From Symbiodinium natans (taxonomy: Eukaryota > Sar > Dinophyceae > Suessiales > Symbiodiniaceae), in NCBI GenBank assembly GCA_905221605.1, contig CAJNDS010002412.1, positions 1,815,386 to 1,879,385 on the forward strand: a stretch of DNA of 64,000 nucleotides, given 5' to 3'. Both the position numbers and the translations under genes were made by a program. Below are positions 37,047 through 48,800 of this stretch, one piece after another (the first letter of the stretch is position 1; each line of letters starts with the position of its first letter). The notes under the pieces were generated by a model. That model was not told the origin of the DNA. It worked only from the letters and a program-made list of their open reading frames with translations, and made no database searches.

Positions 37047-37504
37047 CTGAGGGTTTGGGGTTTAGGGTTTCGGGTTTAGGGTGTAGGGTTTAGGGTTTGG
37101 GGTTTAGGGTTTCGGGTTTAGGGTTTAGGGTTGAGGGCTGAGGGTTTTCGGGGGATGTCGAGTCCTTCTTATAGGGGATTTTCCAGGGACTGTTGGGGTG
37201 TTTTAGGGTTTTTTGTTGGGGTCGTAAATGGGATTTGTTTATGGGGCTATTAGGTTTTTTTTTTTTTTTTTTTTGGGGGGGGGGGGTACTTAGGGGTAGT
37301 TAGGGTTGTTTAGGGGGTTTAGGGTTACAATGTGTTCGAAGGTTTTAGGGTTCTTTGGGGTTTTAGGTGTATTTGGGGTTATCTAGGGTTTCAAAGTGCG
37401 CACAGATGCAGATCGAAAGTGAGAAAACTTGCAGATTGCCGTGTACAAAATGTAGGGCTCAAGGGGTTTAGGGGTTAGGGTTTTAGAGGCTTAAGGCTTA
37501 GGCT

Positions 37505-37605
37505 TACGGTACCTGGCAACCTAGAACACAAGCAGAGTGTCTGGCCATGTGTCTTTCAAATGAGCCGTACCTCCGAAGTTCTTGAAACGGCCAGCCGGAG
37601 TTTTT
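37505..37605 (-). CDS. Exon next to a family B introner
   Basis: Directly after the AG end of the family B element (minus-strand ...GGGCTACCAAG) a frame reads NSGWPFQELRRYGSFERHMA then RHSACVLG. The element probably serves as the intron upstream. The preceding exon is not resolved. Confidence 0.35.
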
Positions 37606-37724
37606 CTTGGTAGCCCAGTGACTGCCAGTGACCATTTCACAGTAAGGGTACCCGTTTTGGGGTTGGTTAGTTATGACCTACTGTAGAACCCAAACAGGGT
37701 ACAAGGGCACCACTGACCACCAAG
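37606..37724. mobile_element. Family B introner-like element
   Basis: Starts CTTGGTAGCCCAGTGACTGC and ends ACTGACCACCAAG. The interior has GGGTACCCGTTTTGGGGTTGG and AACAGGGTACAAGGGCACCA as in the other family B copies. Confidence 0.75.
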
Positions 37725-38703
37725 CTTTGGCGGACGGAGCCGTTTACCTAGTCTGCGCCACAGGGGAACATATTGTTGTTTTCCGAAAGCGGTGCACCCA
37801 CTAGGTACCTTACATCAACATAGCCCTTCTTGTGATTCATGACAGGGACCCAAATGCCCCGACTGATACCCTTAACTTTGAAGCCCTTCCCGTCTGCAAG
37901 CTCCTATGTCGCGCTCCCGGGGGAGGTTCATGGGTATACGTCGGGTGTAAATATGGTTATAACCAGAGAAGTAGCCATGAACCTCCAAGCCACTCCCAGT
38001 CAGAAGCCTAAACCCAAATCCGAAAGGATAAACTGCCCCTCCCCTCCACCCCGCCCCCCTCCCCCGCCACCTCCCCCCAAAAAACTCAGAAGCAAGATGC
38101 GTCCTGGCATCTTCCAAATCGACGAGGGCCTGTCGCGCCTGCCTTCAGGGACTGCTGCATTGGGGCCCGGGCCCTTTTTTTTGTTAACCCTTAGGGTTTA
38201 GGGTTTAGGTTTTGGGGTTTAGGGTTTAGGGTTTAGGGTAAACCCTAAACCGCTTGGTGACTTGATGCATTTCAAACACCCAGGCTTGGTCGTGGTGGGG
38301 AGCAATTCGAACCCTTGTCAAGCGGTGGCAGCGAGAAGGCAAGGAGCTGGATTCAAGCTCGAGGCTTCTGAAGCCATAGTGAACCCTAAACCCTAAACCC
38401 TAAACCCGAATACCATCACTTTTGCTTGAACTCTCGCGGGGGGCAGGGGGTGGGCCTACACGTCTTGCAGCCAGCACACGTTCAGGAATGCAGTCTCCTC
38501 CCTTTTGTAAGATCTGGCTCACAGCTGCTGCATGCGCTGTTCACAGCGCCGCTGTGCGCTTGACGTGATTCGCAGCTTCGGCGCGAATCAAGAAAGGGTT
38601 TAGGGTTTAGGTGTTTCGGGCTTGGGGTGTTAGGGTTCTCTCTCTCCCTCATACTTGTCTGCTGCGTGATAGGATGGAGTTTGCCCTTCGGCAGGTACAC
38701 CCC

Positions 38704-39838
38704 TCACACATGCGCGGAGGAGATCGACAGCACAAAGGCCACTGAGACGATGACGCCCCGAAGGGATGGCGCAACCGCATCGCTGACGGCGACCGCTCCT
38801 TGGGGACCAAATGAACCCTAAAAGGGTTTAGGTTCATATTGCCTTAATAGGAACTACAGTAGTATAGGGTATATGGCCCCAATTTTTGGGTTCATTTTGT
38901 GCCCAAGGCTCTGTTCGGCTCCCGCGAAGTGCTACTGGACATGTTGACCTCGGGACGGGAGGTGGTTGGTCGCGTGGACTGGCCCGGCTGATCGTAGACG
39001 GTCCACTGGCAGCCGTTTTGATCGGATCGGGCGAAAGTCGGGCAGATGCCCCAAGTCCTGCACAGGCCGCGAATGGTGTCGTAGTCGAAACCTCGGCAGC
39101 CGAGGTCCATCTCGCAGAGGTCCTCGCACTCCAGCAAACCAATTCCTTGGGGACTTAATGAGCCCTAAAAGGGTTTATGGTTCATATAGCCTTAATAGGA
39201 AATATAGCAGTCAGGGTATATGACCCCAATTTTAGGGTTCATGTCGTTCCCAAGGTTCGCAGGACCTCGCGAAGAAGGGCTCCGGAGGCCGGCATGCAAT
39301 GTGTGCACCTTGTCGGTGTATAAGTACTCCTTGGTAGCCCAGAAACCATCTTATAAATAAGGGCACCCTTTTTGGGGTTGGTTACTTCATAAGGGCCATA
39401 ACCCAAAAACAAAAGGGTAAAGGATACCACTGGGTTGCCAAGGCTCTCGACCAATGGGGCCAGGATATCCCGGCCGACCAGGACGCAGTTGGCTCTCAGA
39501 ACCTCAAGCTCTTCATTGGCTTGCACACAGCTGGCCTCGGAAAGGCCATCCCCATGCATGATGCACTTCACCACGTCGGCGTGCTTCTGAACCGTCATGC
39601 ACTGCTCCAGCAAGGAGACTTCCTCCCCGGACGCTTGCCTGAGACGCAGATCGTACAAGTCCACCTGCAACTCCGAGAGCCCGTCGCACTTGATATGACA
39701 AGCCGAAGTGATGTGACTCGTTGTGGACACGTTCTCTGACGCGTTCACAGTGTTCACGGTTTCGTTTGTGTCATTCTCTGCCACACTGGAGACAGCCAGC
39801 AAACACAGCCAATAGCTTCGGCTGGGGAAGAATGTCAT
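38704..39838 (-). CDS. Secreted or membrane-anchored Cys-rich protein, four exons
   Basis: A complete gene model with exact phase closure. Exon 1 is 39838-39447, exon 2 39329-39259, exon 3 39145-38912, exon 4 38798-38704. Together they make 792 nt: 263 codons plus TGA. It begins with a signal peptide (MTFFPSRSYWLCLLAVSSV). A Thr/Asn-rich part follows with N-glycosylation sites (NDT, NET, NVS), then a Cys-rich region. This ends in a PAN/apple-like stretch (CEDLCEMDLGCRGFDYD, WGICPTF, CQWTVYD), and a hydrophobic C-terminal helix (GVIVSVAFVLSISSAHV) closes the protein. It is probably extracellular and anchored by the last helix. PAN/apple domains bind protein or glycan, but the ligand is unknown and the domain call is tentative. 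All three introns (113-117 bp) are introner elements with GA donors. Confidence 0.85.
38799..38911 (-). mobile_element. Family A introner acting as intron 3
   Basis: On the minus strand the intron is GAG + CCTTGGGCAC...GTCCCCAAG, with the following exon starting GAG. Ends CCTTGG/CCAAGG are inverted. The flanking AG dinucleotide is duplicated. Removal restores the codons across the junction. Confidence 0.85.
39146..39258 (-). mobile_element. Family A introner acting as intron 2
   Basis: GAA + CCTTGGGAACGACATGAACC...TTAAGTCCCCAAG, next exon GAA. It is closely similar to intron 3 throughout, including TTCATATAGCCTTAATAGGA on the plus strand, which proves that both came from one mobile family. 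Confidence 0.85.
39330..39446 (-). mobile_element. Family B introner acting as intron 1
   Basis: GAG + CCTTGGCAACCCAGTGG...TGGGCTACCAAG, next exon GAG. Same end hexamers as family A but an unrelated interior, shared with 6515-6625 and 37606-37724. Confidence 0.85.
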
Positions 39839-39839
39839 G

Positions 39840-40990
39840 GCAAAAGCATAGGCTTAACTTATGATTCTTATTTCCTATTACTACTGCTGCGATTATATGT
39901 GTACATATAAATGTTTATTCATATTATATTATATATATACTACTCTTGCTACATTTCAGACTTAGACTGTCATGAGTATTTGTTTGATATTGTGGGTCGT
40001 GTTGCCCGCGCAGCCGTTGTATGACCCTGTTGTTTCCCATTGGGGTTTTGTCATGTCCACACGAGAATCAACTACAGCCCTTCTGAGACCTGGAGTAGTA
40101 TAAAGTATACACCTTGTGGACCGCAGGACGTTTGCGTCTTGTAGATGTCACTATGACTATGACCTCAGTTCAGAGCAGGTTTCCTTGAAGCAAGATGCAG
40201 GGAGCACCGCTGTACGCAAGCACCGATGTCCAAAACTCTTTCTCTCTAGATGACCCCTACCAAACCTCAAGCTCCAAGCCCCAAGCCCCAAAAACCCCCC
40301 AACTCTAACTCCAACTCGAAACCTCAAGCACTTCGACACGCGAAACCCTACATCCTAAACCCTAAACCCTAACCCCTGATCCCTAACCCTAAACCCTAAA
40401 CCCTGACCCCTAAAAAACCCACAACCCTGAACCCTCGGAGCCCCACCGGATGTAGAAGCCCAAGAACTGTAGCGGTGCCCAGAGTTGGGACACCAAACCT
40501 GCCCAGCTCTTTGTTGCGGGTTTAGGGTTTACGGGTTTACGGGTTTACGGGTTTACGGGTTTACGGGTTTACGGGTTTACGGGTCTTTTTGGGCTTAGGG
40601 GTCTGGGCCTTTACCTGGGACTCTACTTCTACCTACAAGCTAGTAGTTGCAATAGGTGCCTGGACTGCAACAGCTATAGTATAGCACAACTCAAGGCTTG
40701 GAGCCTCTACTGATTGGGTTGCTGCGGGTTATGGCTATGCTTTACGGCCCGTAGAAGATTCGTAGGCTGAGGGTCTCAGGTCATGACAGCGTTCTTCTAG
40801 CATTTTGGGGCCTTATAGGGGCCCACCTAAGCCCTCCTTCTTGCCTCATGTCACGTATTGCTATGGCAAAGTATCTAAATTGTAAATTGATGTGATTCTA
40901 ACCATGTATGTACTGCGTTGGGATTGAGTTCTGAAATATTTATGTCCTCATTCCTCAGGTCAGGTTTGGGATTTAGGATTAAGCTTTGCG
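39840..40990. other. Upstream region of the 39-kb gene and unique DNA
   Basis: An AT-rich stretch (39850-39960) lies just upstream of the start codon at 39838 and may hold the promoter; no TATA-like or other box is certain. Further on are short CCCTAAA runs (40343-40412) and the 8-mer array at 40515-40585. I see no coding exon. Confidence 0.4.
40515..40585 (+). repeat. (GGGTTTAC)n 8-mer array
   Basis: About eight copies of a telomere-derived 8-mer (TTTACGGG) in place of the usual heptamer. Confidence 0.9.
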
Positions 40991-41399
40991 GGCTCGGGAT
41001 CGGGTTCCAGGGGTTTGCACGCCCCAGAAGAATGCTCCAATAACTTAACATGATCCAAGCAGTCTTCGTCGACGGCACCAAGCTGTCGCTCTGGCACCCG
41101 GGATTTCTCAGGGCAACAAGCCGCCCACCGGGGGGTTTGCGCGCCCTCAGTGGGCGTGGCCCCCCCCAGCAGTGTCATCATTCAAGTATCTCTGTACTAT
41201 ACAGCTGGGGACCCTTCCGAACCACTCTTATCAGCCCTAAGATCCTGGATGAGACTGCTAAAACACCAAAAGCCCATGACCCTGAAGATCCCTGAAGTGT
41301 TCAGTCCGAATGCCAAAAACATCCTAGGCCCCTGGCAACCAAACCCCATCCAAAGTTCGGGGAACTCAAATTTCTACTTCTACTCTGCCGAGCCCTCAC

Positions 41400-41520
41400 C
41401 TTGGACCATGGGAAGATCGCCAACCGAGGCCGTGCCACCACAGACCTCACGTGCACTTGGCCAATGCCGTAGTTAAAGCCCCATTTGCGGAGGTTTGACG
41501 AGGGGTGGGAGCAGTTTGAA
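41400..41520 (-). CDS. Exon with GTGAGG donor, unrecognised
   Basis: Minus-strand frame NLRKWGFNYGIGQVHVRSVV then ARPRLAIFPWSK, ending at AAG|GTGAGG. Good codon bias and donor. The 5' border is approximate. The composition suggests a beta-rich segment; function unknown. A weaker exon candidate on the same strand is at about 41025-41150 (VPERQLGAVDEDCLDHVKLL). Confidence 0.5.
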
Positions 41521-42166
41521 CGCTAGCTAAGGCTTCCCGGCCACATCCTGCACAAAAACCTGGAGAAAAAAGCGCACGCTCTTGCAGCAGCTAGTGCGTC
41601 AGAATCCTCCATGCCCTGCTCTCAGCCGCGCGCCAGGTGGTTCGGATGTCGAGGACGGGGGTAAGGGTTTAGGGTGCCGGGCCTATGGAGCGACGAAAAC
41701 CAAAGGCCCTTCATGGAAGACTCCAAGCCGTAAGGCTGAACCGTCTTCCATCTGTCCGCATGCATCGACATTGCGCTCAACCTCTACCATGTGCTTAAGA
41801 ACCCCCCCCCCCAAAAAAAAAAAAATAAGAATAATAATCCCTATATTGCCCTAATCAGGGAGAATCTGTAGATTTTTTGGACTGGTTCTTGTGCAACCAG
41901 TGTCCCTCATACCACCCCCAAAAACATCCTGAACCCCCTTGAAAAAAAAGCTTGGCTACATCCATCTGTCTCTCGCTTATAAGCCTCCGTTTTGGCAGGG
42001 ACGACTCAAATGCCGCAGGCGCCACGTCCGAACTGCAAGAAAAGCTCGAGACATGGACGGTTTCCGAAAATCGGGAGTACCCTATTTTGGGGGTTCCTGT
42101 AGTGAGGATGATCGCATTTTGCATAGGGTTTAAGGTAATGAAATTTTGGGAAATGCCCAGACCATG

Positions 42167-42232
42167 ATCTGAGAAGCCAGCCCGGCGCGCCACCAGCATC
42201 AGCGCCACGCCGAGACCGATGGCGGTGATGGC
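42167..42232 (-). CDS. Exon encoding a membrane helix
   Basis: Acceptor CATGGCAG on the minus strand, then AITAIGLGVALMLVARRAGF, a hydrophobic segment with a positive end typical of a transmembrane helix. The 3' border is approximate. Confidence 0.45.
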
Positions 42233-42264
42233 CTGCCATGCTTAGCTCAGCTGTATACCTTGGG

Positions 42265-42378
42265 CTTGGGGACTAAATGAGCCTAAAAGGGAAGAGTTTC
42301 TGATTCACATACCCTTGAATAGGAATTTTCGTAGTCAGGGTATATGAACCCCATTTTAGGGTTCATGTGGTCCCCAAG
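42265..42378. mobile_element. Family A introner-like element
   Basis: It carries the inverted CTTGGGGAC/GTCCCCAAG ends. If the extra CCTTGGG at 42259 belongs to it, TA is duplicated on both sides. The interior matches the introns at 38799-39258. Confidence 0.75.
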
Positions 42379-42800
42379 GTAGGGAGGTAGGGGCTGTGTG
42401 GTGAAGGCATCGTGCCCGAAACTGCCTTGTTTGCATCGGGGTTTCGGCCTGAAAAGCTCAACTGTTTGCCTCAATATGCCGTTTCAGATTTGGCGAGACA
42501 GTCTTCAGTTTAGGTTGAAAGCCGCTTCGTGGCTTCCTCGAGGTTGGAAAGCACCCATCACCCCCTCTCCCTACAAACGGAGCGGGACTTCTGAGGGAGT
42601 TAGGCGGGAAGAGGGACGTGTCATTCTAGTGTTTCCTGAGATGGCTCTCTGGCAGCAACCGATTTCATGTGGCCCGCAGATCTTTGAAGCCACGCAGACG
42701 GTGGGGGTCAGGATCCAGTCTGCAAGCGCTGCGTGGGAGGGAAGTGAGAAAGAAATGCCCAGTAGTCAGTCAGCCCAGGTAGCCTGAACATCGTGTAGTT

Positions 42801-42874
42801 ACCCTAAACCCTAAACCCTAAACCCTAAACCCTAAACCCTAAACCCTAAACCCTAAACCCTAAACCCTAAACCG
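42801..42874 (-). repeat. (CCCTAAA)10 array
   Basis: Uninterrupted heptamers in unique surroundings. Confidence 0.95.
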
Positions 42875-43237
42875 CTATAAAGACCCTAGGGCTTGGGCTT
42901 CCTAAGCCGAGGGCCTGCTGGCCGGTGGCCAAGACCGTGGCCGCAACATCAGAAGACTGCTGGCCTGTGCAGGAGCCCCCAGGATGGTGAGGATGATGGT
43001 CGCGCATGTTTAGGGTTTAGGGTTTAGGGTTTAGGGTTTCGGGTTTACGATGGGTTGATGCTGCGAGTCTTTGAACCTCCACACCCTAAACCCTACATCC
43101 TCTAAAGACCATATACACCGGCTTAGCGTACAAACCCGTTTTTGCTGGCCTATACAAACCCTAAACCCTATAAACCCTATAAACCCTGAACCCTAAACCC
43201 TAAACCCTAAACCCTAACCCTACACCCATCTACACCC

Positions 43238-43332
43238 CCTGGGGCCCCGCGATCCTCGTTGCAGCGCGCCCCAGAAACGGCCGAAGCGGCGGAAGACCCG
43301 CTGCTGGGCGGCCAGCAGGCGCACCTGCTCAC
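43238..43332 (-). CDS. Exon, Arg/Gln-rich helical
   Basis: Minus-strand acceptor CTTAAGAG, then EQVRLLAAQQRVFRRFGRFW then GALQR. Very high G/C third positions. Opposed telomeric arrays lie on both sides. Function unknown. Confidence 0.5.
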
Positions 43333-43355
43333 CTCTTAAGAGGGCCCCTTTGTTT

Positions 43356-43478
43356 GATTTAGGGTTTAGGGTTTAGGGTTTAGGGTTTAGGGTTTAGGGT
43401 TTAGGGTTTATAGGGTTTAGGGTTTAGGGTTTAGGGTTTAGGGTTTAGGGTTTAGGGTTTAGGGTTTAGGGTTTAGGC
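43356..43478 (+). repeat. (TTTAGGG)16-17 array
   Basis: Near-perfect except for one TTTATAGGG variant near the middle. Confidence 0.95.
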
Positions 43479-44784
43479 GGTGTAGGGTTTCCGATCCATC
43501 CCTTTAAGCCCCTCGACACGCGCAAAGTCGAGCTTCTGAGGCTTGCTCAGCATGTTTCAGTATTGTTCAGGTGGCCCTCCTGTATGAATGCTACCCATCC
43601 GCGGACTTACACAGCCTTGCTTACTTGCAGGGTGCCCTAAACCCTAAACCCTAAACCCTAAACCCTGGGGTTTCGTCTCTCGTGTTGGCACGAGCGTTGG
43701 AAGGGTGACGTTCAGCACGAATTTGCTCACAGCAGAGGTTCGGCAGCTATAGCTCGTGTGTATAGCGCTGAAGCTTCAGGACGTGCAGCCTGAACTTAAA
43801 GCAAAATAGAACACGAAAATGAGGTGTTTAGGGTTTAGGGTTTAGGGTTTGGGGTTTAGGGTTTAGGGTTTAGAGCTCCAGAACAAAACTGCCAACGTGG
43901 GGAATGGACCCACATGGTCCTCACTCATCCTCTGACTGATGACGGGCGGCAATTCAGCAAGGCATCATTGGCCTGCGTCGCCTCAAGCCATCATCAGGGG
44001 TTTGGCAGAAGGTGTTTATGGGAGGTTGTTCTATATGGGGGTCCCTTTAAGGGCCTTTTCATCACAAAATGGTTTAGTTGCGGCCCTGAAGCTTCGCGGG
44101 AGCTGACTTTCACCTCAACGGTGGACCCCCCAAAATTACCATAAACACCCAAACCCTGAAACCCTGACAACCTGGGCCCTAAACCGCAGACCTCTAGACC
44201 ATAAGCCCTACACCACTAACCTCTAACCTGCTGTCCTGCAGTGCCTGTACACTGGCCTTGACAACCAACAGAAGACAACAAGCAAAGGCGTTTTACCGTT
44301 TCGGTGGGTTTTGTTGAGCTCTTGTTTTTTTCTGGAAGCCTGCTGTGGGGTGGGGGCAGGACGTTGCATTTTAGTTCTGCTAGTTGGGCCCCCAAAAGCC
44401 AAAGAGGGCACCTCAACTGAACCCCCATATAACCCAAACCCCAAAACCACAACCCAGTTCTCAAGGAGGTCAAAGGAGTGCCCCGAAGCCGACGTACAAC
44501 CACCCTCCCAAAGCACATGGCTAAGCCCTGCGAAAGGCTGAACATCGGAGCCCTCAACCCTAAACCCTAAACCGCACCTGAGACTTTATTTCCATACAGT
44601 TTAGTGGTAACTACCCTCTACTTAGGAGGTAGAACTCATATAAAACTCAAGGTCAAGAGGGTCCCAGCTGAACCCTAAACCCTAAACCCTCTCTCTATCA
44701 CAGAACCCTAAACCCTAAACCCTAAACCCTAAACCCTGAATCCTAAACCCTAAACCCTAAACCCTAAACCCCAAACCCTGTTCC

Positions 44785-44890
44785 TGGGCATCGTCGAAGC
44801 GGTTCTCGGTCCTCCGGGCTCGGCCCACCCAGCCGACAGACAGCCAAGTGGTGAAGAGGAAATACAGGCAGACCTTTGGCGAGGGGGTTT
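44785..44890 (-). CDS. Exon with membrane helix
   Basis: Minus frame reads VCLYFLFTTWLSVGWVGRAR then RTENRFDDAQEQ: a hydrophobic helix, then a basic stop-transfer and acidic tail. G/C third-position bias favours this frame over an open plus-strand alternative. Borders are approximate. Confidence 0.45.
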
Positions 44891-44979
44891 AGGGTTTAGG
44901 GTTTAGGGTTTAGGGTTTAGGGTTTTGGGTTTGGGGCTTCGGGTTTAGGGTTTAGGGTGCTGTCCCTTCTGATTCTCCG

Positions 44980-45530
44980 TATGCTTTTGGCGTGTGCGTT
45001 CTTCTCTCCTCCCCCTATATCGCGATCCCTTCATCCCGATTAGTCAGTCATTAGCGCCAGTAGGGCGGAGATGTGTCTTCAGACACCGTCCGCAACCTCT
45101 CGCAGCCTCAGGTTCGCTTACCCAGTTCTGTTCAGCTACAACCATATTAAAATCAGCCGCCGCCCACCAGCACCGAAGAACTGGAGCCCTGAACGCCACA
45201 GCTTCGCTGGTTCTTCGCCATACGATGTTTCCCTTACTTCAGCTGCGTCGTCCGCTGATGAAGGGTTAGCGCAGGCCAGCATAACCTTGATCAAAATACC
45301 CTGCTCTGTTAATATCCCTATGAATTTCAGAAGGTACTGTTTCGCATGTGTTGCCGGGCCTATACAAAGGCTGAGAAGGAAGCTTGAGTTAGAGAGCGAC
45401 CCATGACAGCGGTTCAGGACGCTACAGGGCTGCAAGACGATGTCTTCCTTGTGCGTCTGCGCATCTTTTCAGCTCGCAGGCGAAGTAGTACAAAGGATGT
45501 CTCACCCGAGCAGGGCCCGGAGTTGGCTGT
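44980..45530. other. Unique DNA without telomeric motifs
   Basis: About 550 bp with moderately long open frames on both strands (plus 45071-45406; minus 45136-45435). Codon bias is weak, and neither shows a recognisable motif. Confidence 0.3.
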
Positions 45531-45535
45531 CTAAC

Positions 45536-45745
45536 CCTAAACCCTATAAACCCTATAAACCCTATAAACCCTATAAACCCTATAAACCCTATAAACCCTA
45601 TAAACCCTATAAACCCTATAAACCCTATAACCCTATAAACCCTATAAACCCTATAAACCCTATAAACCCTATAAACCCTATAAACCCTATAAACCCTATA
45701 AACCCTATAAACCCTATAAACCCTATAAACCCTATAAACCCTAAG
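45536..45745 (-). repeat. (CCCTATAAA)n 9-mer array
   Basis: About 22 head-to-tail copies of CCCTATAAA, a two-base expansion of the telomere heptamer. The apparent (YKP)n and (INP)n open frames are simply its translation. Confidence 0.95.
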
Positions 45746-45819
45746 CCCTAAAGCCTAAACCCTAAACCCTAAACCCTAAACCCTTCATTTCATAGGTGCC
45801 CAAGCTTGCCGCCTCACTC

Positions 45820-48800
45820 TTTCCAGAGCAGGCCCAGCCTTGTACAGGAGTTGGAAAACTTCAACGTAGTTGCAGCTGTGTGCAACCTGAACCTTAGGAT
45901 TTTTTGTGCCACCCCCAAGGCTTAGGGTTTAGGGTTTAGGGTTTAGGGTTTAGGGTTTAGGGTTTAGGGTTTAGGGTTTAGGGCTTGGTTGCTGAGTTCA
46001 TAAGCCCCCAAGAAGGGTACACTTTCAGTTCTATAGGAAGTTGTAGTCTCCCAAAAAGGGTAAAGTGTACCAAAAAGGGTAAAGTGTACTCACTCAGCTA
46101 CTAAGGAACTGGTGTGTGACCATGATTGTTGAGCTTGTGAATGTCGGCCCCGGCGAAGAGGAGGAGTCTGGCAACCGCCACATTTCCTTTGCTGACTTCT
46201 GAACCCCTCCGAAAAGCTTAACGTTTATGCCCCTTATTGCAGTTTCTACCAAAACCCCCCCCCCAAAAAAAAAAAAAAAAAAAAACAAAAAAGTCCCAAG
46301 AGCCAGCCAGAAGAAAGCCAAGTTTCCTCTGCCAGATGCTATGTGAAGGGCTGTGCTGCCAGTCTGGTCCTCAGCTTGAGTCGCTTTTGACACCAGGTTC
46401 CCTTCCACGACCTCGCCTTTAGCTTTGCGGTGCGTCGTAGGGCTTGTGATGGCATATCTTTGCTTCGGCTCCCCCCGCCCCCCCAAAAAACAATTCTTAC
46501 TTCGAACATCCCCACCCTGTCTGGGCAGAGATACTCTGGGGTTGGGCACTCCACTCTGGGGTTGGGCGGCACTCCAGGACACTCTGGCCCTCCGCGACAC
46601 TCTGGGGTTGGGCACTCCGGACACACTCTCGGTTAGGAACTGCCGGGGACTCTCAGAGGCTGCACTCCAGGAACACCCTCTGGGGTTGGGCACTCCGGGG
46701 ACACTCTGGGGTTGGGCACTGGGATGAGCGAGGAGTAGACCGGGCGAGGAGAAGAGAGGAGAAAAGTTCCGGAAAAAAGCTTAGAATCTAACAACCCCAC
46801 ACCGAGGGTGAAAAAAAACAGTGGAGTGAGTCAGCGACATTGATTCGAAAAACGGGAAACCTTGCTCAAAAAGGTGCAGGTGTCGGGCTTGTTGATATCA
46901 GCTTGCCCCTCTAGCAGCAACCGCACAATAGCCACGTGGCAGGTCCCGGAAGCATCGTCGAAAGGGCCGCGGCCGTTGACAAACACATCAACATGACCGC
47001 CCCAGCACGCCTCGTGCAACGGAGTGCTTCCACGATAGCTGGCCTGGTTCACATCGGCCCCAGCCAACACCAGCATGCGCACGACTTCCACAAATCCCTT
47101 CGCAGAAGCAGTCTGCAGCGGGGTGACCCCCGAATTGTCGGCCTTGTTGAGGTCGACGCCCGCCTCGAGGAGCATGCGCACGATGTCCACAAGGCATCGA
47201 CCGCAGGCAATGTGAAGCGGCGTAAGGCCACATCTGTCTGCCTTGTTCTTGTGAGCCTTGTAGTCCAGAAGCAGGCGGGCCATCTCCACGTGACCTTTTG
47301 CGCAGGCCTATGCTGGTCAGAGCATGACATCAGATCGGATTCCAATGTTTTGAAAGAAAGTCTTATACATATAGGCCGGTCTATCAAACATTTTTAGTAA
47401 GTCATCCCAGGTGCAATCTGCAGAGAGGTGCTGCCAGTCTTATCGGCTCTGTTCAGTTCTGCCATGCCCTGCATCAAGCACTTGACGACATCTACGAAGC
47501 CCCCTGCGGCGGCTGCCTGAAGAGGAGTGCCGCCGATGTAGGTTGGCTTGTTGGAGTCGGCCCCAACCTTCACAAGGGAGGGAGAGAGGGACAGGCGAAG
47601 GAGTTAATGAGAAAACAGCCTAAACCCTAAACCCTAAACCCTAAACCCTAAACCCTAAACCTTAAACCCAGCTTCAGCAGCATGGGTCTATCAAGCCCAG
47701 CCTTCAAGAGGCAGCGCACGATCGCAACGTGCCCTGCGCTTGCCGCCTTGCAGATGGGTGTGCACTCATCCGCATCGCCCTTGTTGAAGTCCGCCCGTGC
47801 TCGGAGGAGCGCGACGAGTGCTTCGCCATTCCCTGCGAAGGAGGCCTTAGTTGTCCAGTAACCTGGGGGAATCAAAGGTTAACCTTTGGGATTATAAGGA
47901 GAGTATACTACCCCAATTCAAGAGTAAAGGCTACCTACTCTACTAGCAGGAGGCGTCATACAAGGCAGTGTTGCCCTGAGGCCCAGTTCTATTCAGGTCG
48001 GCCCTACCGAGCACCACCGCGCTCACCACCCCCGGCTCGCCCATCTTCGCAGCAATGTGCAACCTTGCTGCGGTTTAGGGTTTAGGGTTTGGGTTTAGGG
48101 ATTGGGGATTGGGGATTGGGGATTGGGGTTTGGGGTTTGGGGTTTGGGGTTTGGGGTTTGGGGTTTAGGGTTTAGGGTTTGGGCAAGCGGGTCCCCGAAA
48201 CTCGAAACAAGCGGTCTTAACCGCTTTGGCTTAACAAGTGGGCTTCGGGGACCAAACAAAACAAAAACAACTTGAAACCCTGAACCCTAACCCTAAACCC
48301 TAAACCCCAAACCCTAAACCCTAAACCCGAAAATCTACCAAGAGGAAGGCAACAGGGTGTCTCCACCACACAGGCCCCGGCAGTCGACGTTGCTGGCATC
48401 TGCCCTCGCACCCAAGAGCAGCTGTACGACATGCTGATGTCCCTTCCTCAGTTTCTGTGGGGGGAGGTTTAGGGTTTAGGGTTGTAAGGTTTTGGGTTTG
48501 GGGTTTAGGGTTTAGGGTTTGGGGTTTAGGGTTTAGGGTTTGGGGTTTGGGGTTTGGGGTTGAGGGTTTAGGGCCCGCAGCAGGAAGTTGATGACTGAAG
48601 GCCTCGACCCTTGTGCAACTGGACTGTGAACGACTGCCAGGACAAGAATACACAACTCTGACCCGAAATCCCAAACCCTAAACACCAAACCCTAAACCCC
48701 AAACCCCAAAACCTAAACCCAAAACCCTCACTTTATTCGCGGGTCCCTGATAAAGGGGGGACCGGCGGATGGCTATTGGGGACAGTTGGAAACTCCGAAC

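Noticed and set aside
39239-39446. Read-through of the first intron of the 39-kb gene as coding
   Set aside because: The frame stays open across the element by chance, but the element is a dispersed repeat. Removing it gives a continuous protein with matching phases to the final stop.
45440-45751. Open frame encoding (YKP)n/(INP)n
   Set aside because: Pure translation of the CCCTATAAA array.
46094-46693. A single 199-codon minus-strand protein
   Set aside because: It reads through an introner and a minisatellite. The two ankyrin pieces inside it are separate exons joined by splicing.
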